From NCBI GenBank assembly GCA_947628265.1, contig CANQZF010000018.1, forward strand, positions 1 to 15,036: a DNA stretch of 15,036 bases, written 5' to 3'. The first letter of the stretch is position 1; the number at the start of each line of letters is the position of its first letter. The position numbers were made by a program, and so were the translations under genes. Source of the stretch: an uncultured Oscillospiraceae bacterium (GTDB lineage: Bacteria > Bacillota > Clostridia > Oscillospirales > Oscillospiraceae). Under the pieces are notes generated by a model that saw only the letters and a program-made list of their open reading frames with translations, had not been told where the DNA came from and did no database searches. Positions 1-6,142 of this stretch are shown here, piece after piece.

Positions 1-163
1 CAAAAGCTGGAGATCTCCGGTGGGTATCATAGCCAAATCACCCCGCTTACAATATCTTACATCATTATATATACTCAGAAACCATATGTCAACAATAATC
101 GACAGTATAAAACAATATTTTACCGCCGGCAAACTGTAGAATTATATATAGGTGGTGAAATAT
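1..163 (+). promoter_or_regulatory. AT-rich upstream region of the XRE gene with a weak candidate promoter
   Basis: No gene is supported in this stretch. A candidate promoter is TTACAA at 47-52, a 17-base spacer and TATACT at 70-75. The -10 is good (5 of 6) but the -35 is poor (3 of 6). A second AT-rich -10-like string, TAGAAT at 137-142, lies close to the start codon but has no recognisable -35. GGAGATCTCC at 9-18 is a perfect 10-base palindrome of unknown meaning. The promoter assignment is inference. Confidence 0.3.
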
Positions 164-469
164 ATGTTTGAGGACTATATTTATAATAGAATAAGCGAAT
201 TGAGACTGCTGAAGGGCGTCTCCGCCCGGGAGATGAGCCTGGACATCGGGCAGAGCGAGGGCTACATCAACAGCATCGAAAACAAGCGGACTCTGCCGTC
301 CATGTCCATGTTCCTCTTTATCTGCGACTATCTGGGGGTGACCCCGGCGGAATTCTTCGAGCCGGGGAACAGGGACCCCGCCGCCATGCGGGAGCTCCTC
401 GCCGAGGCGCGGCGCCTGAGCCCGGAAGAGCTCCGGCTGGTCACCGCCGTCATGCGGGCAATGAAGTGA
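164..469 (+). CDS. XRE-family helix-turn-helix transcriptional regulator
   Basis: A 101-residue protein made almost entirely of one Cro/C1-type DNA-binding domain. Residues about 7-62 show the family pattern: an N-terminal RISELR helix, the helix-turn-helix around AREMSLDIGQSEGYINSIE, then a closing hydrophobic helix ending at the LGVTPAEFF motif typical of XRE proteins. The short tail (about 70-101) is charged and contains a SPEELRLV segment often seen at the end of such Clostridia regulators. I chose ATG 164 because GGTGG at 151-155 sits 8 bases upstream; the frame is also open to GTG codons at 152 and 155, but those would use up the ribosome site. It is a cytoplasmic DNA-binding protein, and its target is unknown. 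It may regulate itself or the MATE pump 157 bases downstream. The family call is firm, the target is inference. Confidence 0.88.
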   Translation: MFEDYIYNRISELRLLKGVSAREMSLDIGQSEGYINSIENKRTLPSMSMFLFICDYLGVTPAEFFEPGNRDPAAMRELLAEARRLSPEELRLVTAVMRAMK

Positions 470-545
470 CCGTGGCAAAACCACTCCGGGGCGGCGCCCT
501 GCGCGGTGGGAAATTGTTCAACAGGCCAAAATATAAAATAAGGTC

Positions 546-609
546 TTGCATTCCCCGGGAAACGTGCTAAACTTTACTTTCATCTGCGGCCCCTCGGGGC
601 CAGCTTTTT
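546..609 (+). promoter_or_regulatory. Candidate promoter and leader hairpin ahead of the MATE gene
   Basis: TTGCAT (546-551), a 16-base spacer and TAAACT (568-573) form a plausible but weak sigma-A-type promoter within the 157-base gap between the XRE and MATE genes. Just after the expected start of transcription lies a compact GC hairpin, GGCCCC-TC-GGGGCC (588-601), followed after AGC by five T (605-609). This could be an attenuator or only a leader stem; the 2-base loop means that really about 5 pairs would form. The rest of the gap (470-545) shows no clear terminator for the XRE gene. Confidence 0.3.
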
Positions 610-626
610 GAAAGAGGCGTTTTCCC

Positions 627-1997
627 ATGGAAAAGGACAAAGGGGCCCGCATGGATATGCTCCATGGCTCCATTTGGGATAAACTGGTGCTTTTCTCCCT
701 GCCGCTGGCGGCCACGGGGATATTGCAGCAGCTCTTCAACGCGGCGGACGTGGCCGTTGTGGGCCAGTTCGTGGGCAACGCGGCCCAGGCGGCGGTGGGG
801 AGCAACGGGGCCATCATCAACCTGCTGGTGAACCTCTTCATCGGCGTTTCCCTGGGCTCCAACGTGGTGATCTCCCAATTCATCGGCTCCGGTGACGTGG
901 AGGGCATCCGAAAGGCCGTCCACACCTCCATCGTCTTCTCCGTGCTGGGCGGGGCGGCGCTGGCGGTTTTGGGGCAGTTCATCGCCACCCCCGTGATCTC
1001 CGCCATGGGCGTCCCGGACGACGTGTACGATATGGCGGTGCTGTATCTTCGTATCTACATGGCGGGGATGCCCGTGATCCTCCTTTATAACTTCGAGTCC
1101 GCCATCTACCGCTCCAAGGGCGACACGAAAACGCCCCTCCTCATTTTATTGCTCTCCGGCGTCGTCAATGTGGCCCTGAACATTCTCTTCGTGGCGGGGC
1201 TCCACATGACGGTGGACGGCGTGGCCATCGCCACGGTGGTCTCCAACCTTGTGAGCTCCGCAGTCCTTCTCTGGCTCCTCACGCGGGAGCGCGGCCCCCT
1301 GCGGGTGGAGCGGAGCGCCCTTAAGATGGACATGAAGACCCTCCGGCGCATGATGCGGGTGGGCATCCCCGCCGGGGTGCAGGGGATGGTCTTCTCCCTT
1401 GCCAATATCTGCATCCAATCCGCCATCAACTCCCTGGACACCGTGGTGATGGCCGCCTCCTCCGCCGCGTCGTATCTGGAGACCTTCACGTACAGCGTCC
1501 TCAATGCCTTCGGTCAGGCGTGCACCACCTTCGTGGGGCAAAACTGCGGCGCGGGGAACCTCCAGCGCTGTCACCGGGGGCTTTGGGTGACCTTCGCCTC
1601 GGGCTACTCCGTCTTTGCCGTCACCGCCGTGGCCCTCTTCTTCCTGGCCGAGCCCCTGCTGCGGGTCTTCAACCCGGACCCCGCCGTCATCGAGATCGGC
1701 CTTGTGCGGGTGCGATACCTCATCGTGGCCCACATCTTTTCCCTGGCGGTGGAGGTGCTGTCCGGGTACCTGCGGGGCTTCGGCATGAGCTTAGTCCCGG
1801 CGGTGTGCGCGCTGGTGTTTATCTGCGGCATCCGGATCGTCTGGGTCTACGGGTTCTTCCCCCAAAACCCCACCTTCGCCTTTTTGATGATGTCCTACCC
1901 CGTGAGCCTCGCCGTGACGGCGGCCATCATCGCGGGCGTGTGCGCCGTCATGCGAAGGCGCATTGACAGGAGGGTCCTGGCCTCCGCCGCGCAATAA
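627..1997 (+). CDS. MATE-family multidrug/toxic compound efflux transporter
   Basis: A 456-residue integral membrane protein of the usual MATE length (about 440-460) with roughly 12 hydrophobic segments. The N-terminus has the family pattern GSIWDKLVLFSLPLAATGI, followed by the QQLFNAADVAVVGQFVG segment that marks the first transmembrane helices. The second half repeats it (VGIPAGVQGMVFSLANICIQ), as expected for the two six-helix bundles. Other family features are the short loops with YRSKGDTKTP and the GQNCGAGN motif in the second half. MATE proteins export cationic drugs, dyes or metabolites using a Na+ or H+ gradient; the substrate here cannot be read. ATG 627 has AAGAGG at 612-617 nine bases upstream; ATG 651 is an alternative that would leave the family core intact. 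The gene is monocistronic or shares a message with the XRE gene upstream, and it ends in a strong terminator. Confidence 0.93.
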   Translation: MEKDKGARMDMLHGSIWDKLVLFSLPLAATGILQQLFNAADVAVVGQFVGNAAQAAVGSNGAIINLLVNLFIGVSLGSNVVISQFIGSGDVEGIRKAVHTSIVFSVLGGAALAVLGQFIATPVISAMGVPDDVYDMAVLYLRIYMAGMPVILLYNFESAIYRSKGDTKTPLLILLLSGVVNVALNILFVAGLHMTVDGVAIATVVSNLVSSAVLLWLLTRERGPLRVERSALKMDMKTLRRMMRVGIPAGVQGMVFSLANICIQSAINSLDTVVMAASSAASYLETFTYSVLNAFGQACTTFVGQNCGAGNLQRCHRGLWVTFASGYSVFAVTAVALFFLAEPLLRVFNPDPAVIEIGLVRVRYLIVAHIFSLAVEVLSGYLRGFGMSLVPAVCALVFICGIRIVWVYGFFPQNPTFAFLMMSYPVSLAVTAAIIAGVCAVMRRRIDRRVLASAAQ

Positions 1998-2006
1998 AGC
2001 TCTATC

Positions 2007-2034
2007 CCGGCGCCGTTCATCGGCGCCGGTTTTT
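2007..2034 (+). terminator. Rho-independent terminator after the MATE gene
   Basis: A perfect 9-base-pair GC stem, CCGGCGCCG / CGGCGCCGG, with a TTCAT loop, followed directly by five T. It starts 10 bases after the MATE stop codon and separates that gene from the importer operon. Confidence 0.95.
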
Positions 2035-2095
2035 GCTGTCGGGACCGGTTGATCGTGGCCCTCGGAGGAACATTTCGGCAATTTGCTGTAGAATT

Positions 2096-2120
2096 TGCAA
2101 CAAAAAGATAGAAAGTTGCA
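2096..2120. repeat. Inverted repeat upstream of the importer promoter
   Basis: TGCAAC (2096-2101) and GTTGCA (2115-2120) are perfect 6-base inverted arms separated by 13 bases, about 35 bases upstream of the -35 element. It could be a regulator site placed for activation, but arms this short can occur by chance in AT-rich DNA. Confidence 0.3.
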
Positions 2121-2155
2121 TGTCGATTTGGTAACAAACGACTAAAAACTTTGTC

Positions 2156-2184
2156 TTGAATTCCGGGGGGCCATGTGATATAAT
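2156..2184 (+). promoter_or_regulatory. Strong extended -10 promoter of the peptide-importer operon
   Basis: TTGAAT (2156-2161), a 17-base spacer and a perfect TATAAT (2179-2184). The TG at 2176-2177, one base ahead of the -10, adds the extended -10 element. Transcription should start near 2191. It is the only strong promoter seen ahead of the operon, so it probably serves the genes from oppA to the DUF3899 gene. Confidence 0.85.
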
Positions 2185-2190
2185 GCTTTA

Positions 2191-2361
2191 ACATAGAGGG
2201 AAAAAGGGTGGGGCGAATAGCACCCTCACCCATGCAGGATTTAAAATCCGTTCCTGCATTTTCGATACATATTATCCACAATTTGAATTTAGCCATCCCC
2301 GGATCATTGAACCGGGTGACTAAAGATATAAGTCCGTTAATTATTTTAAGGAGGAAAAAAC
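2191..2361 (+). promoter_or_regulatory. ~170-nt structured 5' leader of the importer operon
   Basis: This is the latter half of a 364-base gap without a gene (1998-2361). Three hairpins can be drawn. The first is AGGGTG (2205-2210) with CACCCT (2221-2226). The second is ATGCAGGA (2232-2239) with TCCTGCAT (2252-2259), followed by a short T run; it competes with an inner GGATT/AATCC pairing (2237-2249). The third is CCCGG (2298-2302) with CCGGG (2312-2316), extended inward by TC/GA after one mismatch. It matches no riboswitch class I know. The structures may stabilise the message or regulate it; regulation is inference. Confidence 0.4.
2348..2354 (+). promoter_or_regulatory. Consensus ribosome binding site of oppA
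   Basis: AAGGAGG ending 7 bases before ATG 2362, in an A-rich context. It fixes the start of the binding-protein gene and predicts very strong translation, as expected for a binding protein needed in excess. Confidence 0.9.
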
Positions 2362-4983
2362 ATGAAAAAGCTCATAGCGCTTCTGCTGTGCCTTGTCATG
2401 GTGCTTGGCCTCGCCGCCTGCGGCGGAGACACCAACCCCACTGACGGGCCCACAGAAGGACCCACCAGCGGACCCACCGACGGGCCTGACGCTCCCACCG
2501 AGCCCGAGGGACCCGCCTACACCATCACGGAGTTTGACCCCAACGCCACCTACACCTGGAATGATTTTGTAGGCGGCCTCTCCACCAACTGGAACCCCCT
2601 GGACTACGAGGACAACAACTCCTCCAATCAGTTCGGCCCTCTGATGGACGTATTTTATCAGGGCATCTTCAACGATGAGCTGCATCCCATGAGCGACGCG
2701 GGCCGTACGCCTTATGACGGCTACGTTTACGTCCCCGCTATGGCCGCCGACTATCCCGTGGACGTGACCGAGCAGGTCAAGGCCGAGCATCCTGATTGGA
2801 TCCCCGCCGATGCCACCTCCGGTTACGCCTGGGCCATCACCCTGCGCGACGACCTGTACTTCGACACCGGCTACCACATCACCGCCGACACCGTGGTGGA
2901 GAGCGTCAAGCGCCTACTTGACCCGAGGCTCCAGAACTATCGCGCCGTAGACTTCTATCAGGGCGGTATGGGCGTCGTCGGCGCGGAGGCTTACGCCAAT
3001 GATTACTCCGGCCAGATGAACTATGACGACAACGGCATCACCGGCTATTCCTTTGACTCCATGACCAAGGACGAAAACGGCCAGTACACAAAGAACGGCT
3101 TCCCCGTTTACATTCCCCTCGACTCCAACATGGATTGGCTGGGCGGTACGCTGCGTGAAGTTGTTGAGGGGTACGGTGACGAGTATTTCGGCATGGAGCA
3201 CTGGGAAGAGTTCAAGGCTCTGGCCGATGAGCAGGGCCTCATCCCCGCCACCGATGAGAACCTGGCTCTCCTGGCCACGGTGACCACCACCAACCCCAAC
3301 TGGGGCGAGTCGGAGGCCGATCTTCCCAACTACGTCATCATTCTGAAGGGCGTCTATCCCGACGAGCTGGTCTTTGAGGATACTGTCGCTTTCTGGGCTG
3401 AGGACGAGTACACCTTCGTTCAGGTCCTGAAGAGCGCCGTGAACGGCTTCTATCTGTACTACGGCGGCCTGAAGGGCGACTTCATTGTGGAGCCCGATGT
3501 CTATGACGCCAGCCTCTCCCAGGACGACCAGGGCATCTGGACCAGCAACTACATGACCAGCGTGGAGACCAGCCCCTCTTTCGGCCCCTACTCCATGAAG
3601 GACTATCAGACCGAGAAGCTCATAAGCTACACCAAGAACGACAAGTGGTACGGCTGGCATGACGACGTGAACCACGTCTATAAGGACCCCAACGATGGCA
3701 ACGTCTACCGTATGAACCAGAGCACCGACATCGTTTACCAGGTCGTAACGGAGCCCGCCACCCAGAAGAGCATGTTCCTGAACGGCGAGCTGATGGGCTA
3801 CGGCCTCGAGACTGAGGATTTGGCTGAGTACCGCAACTCCGAGTTCTGCTACTATTCCCCCGGCCTTGGCACCCTCTTCCTCCAGCTCACCGGTAACATG
3901 GAGGGCATCCAGGCCCGTGAGAACGCCGAAGGCTTCGACAAGACCAAGCAGGATCTGGAGATCATAACCCTGAAGAGCTTCCGTCAGGCCTTCGCCCTCT
4001 CCTATGACCGTGAGGACTACTGCGCCACCATCGCCCCCAACAGAACCGGCGCCATCGGCCTTATCGGCCCCGCCTATGTCTGCGACCCTGACAACGTCAT
4101 CTTCTACCGTGACACCGACCAGGCCAAGCAGGTCCTGTGCGACTTCTACGCCGTGGACACCTCCAAGTATGCCTCCCTGGACGAGGCTGTGGACTCCATC
4201 ACCGGTTACAACCCGGACGCCGCCAGGGAGTACTACAAGCAGGCGTTCGAGGAGGGCATTGAGCTGGGCTACATCACCGACGAAGACAACGACGGCATCT
4301 GCGACCAGGACATCATCCTCACCTACACCCTGTCCGGTCAGCCCAACTCCGACTCTATCAAGCGTCTTGAGTTCATGAATACGAAGACCGCCGAGGTCAC
4401 AACCGGCACCCCCTTCGAGGGCAAGATCAGCTTCGTTAACTCCGCTCCTCTTGGCAGCGGCAAGGAGTTCTCTGACGCCATCAAGAACGGCGCCTACGAC
4501 TGGAGCTTCTCCGGCTGGACCGGCGCCCAGATGAACCCCTACAACCTGCTGACCGCCTATGTCCTCCCCAGCAACGCCTATGCCAACGCCTGGTATGACA
4601 CCACCGAGGATATGGTCACCATCAACATCGGCGGCGAGGACATCACGCTCAGCGTCTATGACTGGGTCATGGCCGTCAACGGTTCGCCTGTCGTCTCCGG
4701 CGGCGTGACCTACAACTTCGGCTCCAACGATGCCGACGCTGACACCCGTCTGACCATCATGGCCGCTGTTGAGAAGGCCCTCCTGATGAGCTTCAACTAC
4801 ATCCCCTTCATGCTGGACGGCTCCCTGGCCCTCTTGAGCCAGCAAGTCTACTACGTCATTGATGACTACAACCCCGTTATGGGACGTGGCAGCATGGAGT
4901 ATATCAAGTACAACTACAGCGACGCCGAGTGGGCCGAATACGTCGATGAGCAGATCGCCGAGCACGGCCATCTCCAGTATTAA
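2362..4983 (+). CDS. oppA: Oversized lipoprotein solute-binding protein of a peptide-type ABC importer
   Basis: An 873-residue extracytoplasmic binding protein of the peptide/nickel (SBP_bac_5) family. The N-terminus is a lipoprotein signal: MKK, a hydrophobic core, and the lipobox LAAC with Cys20 as the lipid-anchored residue. A flexible Thr/Gly/Pro linker (about 21-52) leads into the folded part. Family landmarks are AWAITLRDDLYF (156-167) followed by HITADTVVESVKR, the segment FLNGELMGYGL near 472-482, and FRQAFALSYDRE (540-551). The usual length is about 520-600 residues, so this one carries roughly 300 extra, mainly between residues 185 and 400. Residues 640-650 contain a DxDxDGxxDxD acidic loop that resembles a calcium site. 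It is first in the operon with its own promoter and a consensus ribosome site. The symbol rests on family and operon position; peptide is the likely substrate but is not shown. Confidence 0.88.
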   Translation: MKKLIALLLCLVMVLGLAACGGDTNPTDGPTEGPTSGPTDGPDAPTEPEGPAYTITEFDPNATYTWNDFVGGLSTNWNPLDYEDNNSSNQFGPLMDVFYQGIFNDELHPMSDAGRTPYDGYVYVPAMAADYPVDVTEQVKAEHPDWIPADATSGYAWAITLRDDLYFDTGYHITADTVVESVKRLLDPRLQNYRAVDFYQGGMGVVGAEAYANDYSGQMNYDDNGITGYSFDSMTKDENGQYTKNGFPVYIPLDSNMDWLGGTLREVVEGYGDEYFGMEHWEEFKALADEQGLIPATDENLALLATVTTTNPNWGESEADLPNYVIILKGVYPDELVFEDTVAFWAEDEYTFVQVLKSAVNGFYLYYGGLKGDFIVEPDVYDASLSQDDQGIWTSNYMTSVETSPSFGPYSMKDYQTEKLISYTKNDKWYGWHDDVNHVYKDPNDGNVYRMNQSTDIVYQVVTEPATQKSMFLNGELMGYGLETEDLAEYRNSEFCYYSPGLGTLFLQLTGNMEGIQARENAEGFDKTKQDLEIITLKSFRQAFALSYDREDYCATIAPNRTGAIGLIGPAYVCDPDNVIFYRDTDQAKQVLCDFYAVDTSKYASLDEAVDSITGYNPDAAREYYKQAFEEGIELGYITDEDNDGICDQDIILTYTLSGQPNSDSIKRLEFMNTKTAEVTTGTPFEGKISFVNSAPLGSGKEFSDAIKNGAYDWSFSGWTGAQMNPYNLLTAYVLPSNAYANAWYDTTEDMVTINIGGEDITLSVYDWVMAVNGSPVVSGGVTYNFGSNDADADTRLTIMAAVEKALLMSFNYIPFMLDGSLALLSQQVYYVIDDYNPVMGRGSMEYIKYNYSDAEWAEYVDEQIAEHGHLQY
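2440..2487 (+). repeat. Four 12-base tandem repeats encoding a TxGP linker
   Basis: Four in-frame copies of a degenerate 12-base unit (of the type ACC GAC GGG CCC) encode TDGP, TEGP, TSGP and TDGP, residues 27-42 of the binding protein. They form the spacer between the lipid anchor and the folded domain. Because the unit is a multiple of three, gain or loss of copies would change linker length without a frameshift. Confidence 0.8.
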
Positions 4984-4990
4984 TTCCAGC

Positions 4991-5010
4991 GTCAACTGAG
5001 TTTTGTTGAC
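4991..5010 (+). other. Small hairpin just after the oppA stop codon
   Basis: GTCAAC (4991-4996) and GTTGAC (5005-5010) form a perfect 6-pair stem with an 8-base loop, 7 bases after the oppA stop. It lacks a T run and lies ahead of the larger hairpin at 5029-5055. It may help to protect the 3' end of the oppA message. Confidence 0.45.
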
Positions 5011-5028
5011 TCCCCTTTTGGCAAAGAC

Positions 5029-5055
5029 GACGGGGGGCGTATTACGCCCCCCGTC
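5029..5055 (+). terminator. Strong intercistronic hairpin between oppA and oppB, probably partial terminator or mRNA stabiliser
   Basis: A perfect 12-pair GC-rich stem (GACGGGGGGCGT at 5029-5040 against ACGCCCCCCGTC at 5044-5055) with an ATT loop. It is not followed by a clean T run; the next bases are CGTGTTCTATTTT. Stems like this between a binding-protein gene and its permease genes are known, for example in maltose and other ABC import operons, to stabilise the upstream message or cause partial termination. The result is more binding protein than membrane subunits. That role is inferred here. Confidence 0.7.
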
Positions 5056-5155
5056 CGTGTTCTATTTTGCTTGTCATTTGCCCCTCAATTTTATCTGGCC
5101 ATATTTAATTAGGTAAAGAAATAAATTGCGGGGCGAATGAGAACCAAAAAGAAAC

Positions 5156-5162
5156 GGAGGGG
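5156..5162 (+). promoter_or_regulatory. Ribosome binding site that decides the oppB start
   Basis: GGAGGGG at 5156-5162 lies 10 bases before ATG 5173. The frame is open back to ATG 5137, but that start has no comparable site and would add twelve basic residues (RTKKKRRGYSK type) that other OppB proteins lack. The later start gives the normal MFKYVLQRIL beginning. Confidence 0.75.
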
Positions 5163-5172
5163 TTATTCAAAA

Positions 5173-6126
5173 ATGTTTAAATATGTCTTGCAGAGGATCT
5201 TGTACATGTTTTTCGTGTTTATGATCATCACGTTCATGTGCTTTGTCCTCATCCGCATGCTGCCGGTCCCGGCGCTCCCGCCAAACGACCCGCACACGCC
5301 CATTTTAATGGCGCGCCGTGAGGCCCTGGGCTACAACAAGCCGTACCTGGTGCAGTTCTGGATCTTTATAAAGAACGTGTTCACGAAATTCGACTGGGGC
5401 GTGAGCGAAAAGCTCTACATAGGCCGAAACGTATGGGATGTTTTTGTTGAGAAGCTCCCCGCCACCATGATCGTGAACCTCTACTCCATCCTGTGGACCA
5501 TCCCCGTGGGCATCGCCCTTGGTATCTGGGCGGCTTTGAAGAAGAACACCTGGATCGATTATACCATCTCCACCCTCACCATGGTGGTCATCTCCGTGCC
5601 CTCCTTCGTCTACGCCTTTTTGGTGCAGTACATCTTCTGCTTCCAGCTCCGGTGGTTCCCGTTCCTGATGAAGGGCGGTACGGACTACTTCAGCTGGGAG
5701 ATGTTCAAGTCCATTATCCCGCCGATTTTGTCCCTCTCCTTTGGCGTCATCGCGGGCTTCACCCGCACCACCCGCGCGGAGCTGACGGAGGTGCTGACTT
5801 CCGAGTTTATGCTCTTAGCCCGGACCAAGGGCCTCACAAAGACCCAGGCCACGGTGCGCCACGCCCTCAGAAACTGCTTCGTGGTCATCGTCCCCGGCAT
5901 CTTCGGTGAGTTCATCGGCATTCTGGGCGGCTCCCTGATCATCGAGAAGATCTTCTCCATCCCCGGCGTTGGCGGACTGACGCTCAACGCCATCAACGGA
6001 CTTGACTACAACGTCTTCATCCTGTCCACCTGCTTCTACACCGCCATTGGCCTGGCGGCGGGCTTGGTGGTGGATGTAAGCTACGGCTTCATCGACCCGC
6101 GCATCCGCATGGGCTCCAAGAAATAA
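5173..6126 (+). CDS. oppB: Peptide-type ABC importer permease, OppB/DppB family
   Basis: A 317-residue inner-membrane permease with about six transmembrane helices, the usual OppB length. It begins MFKYVLQRIL followed by the first long hydrophobic helix. Next comes the outside segment with LGYNKPYLVQFW and the FDWGVSEK motif that matches the conserved outside region of the family. The cytoplasmic EAA-type coupling loop begins at E211 (SEFMLLARTKGLTKTQATVRHALRN) and contacts an ATPase subunit. The C-terminus, ending in YGFIDPRIRMG, is typical. It pairs with OppC to form the channel. The 189-base gap from oppA holds two hairpins; 16 bases separate it from oppC, so those two are co-transcribed. 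Unlike its partners, this subunit is not enlarged. Confidence 0.93.
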   Translation: MFKYVLQRILYMFFVFMIITFMCFVLIRMLPVPALPPNDPHTPILMARREALGYNKPYLVQFWIFIKNVFTKFDWGVSEKLYIGRNVWDVFVEKLPATMIVNLYSILWTIPVGIALGIWAALKKNTWIDYTISTLTMVVISVPSFVYAFLVQYIFCFQLRWFPFLMKGGTDYFSWEMFKSIIPPILSLSFGVIAGFTRTTRAELTEVLTSEFMLLARTKGLTKTQATVRHALRNCFVVIVPGIFGEFIGILGGSLIIEKIFSIPGVGGLTLNAINGLDYNVFILSTCFYTAIGLAAGLVVDVSYGFIDPRIRMGSKK

Positions 6127-6142
6127 GAGAGGAGGAAGAAGA

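Noticed and set aside
2205..2226. AGGGTGG string in the oppA leader, resembling the T-box sequence
   Set aside because: The rest of the T-box consensus (NACCGCG) is absent, it lies about 15 bases from the start of transcription instead of near the end of a leader, and no specifier stem or terminator/antiterminator pair follows.
2208..2444. GTG-started 78-codon frame in the oppA leader
   Set aside because: No ribosome site, it runs into oppA in another frame, and it crosses the leader hairpins; the product has no recognisable motif.
2914..4995. 693-codon open frame on the minus strand opposite oppA
   Set aside because: It mirrors the codon bias of a strongly GC-rich gene; its product is a Val/Gly/Leu-rich string without domain motifs, while the plus strand has a lipobox and family motifs.
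5071..5097. Possible internal promoter before oppB (TTGTCA ... TATCTG)
   Set aside because: The spacer would be only 15 bases and the -10 is poor; the upstream promoter and the hairpin explain the gap better.
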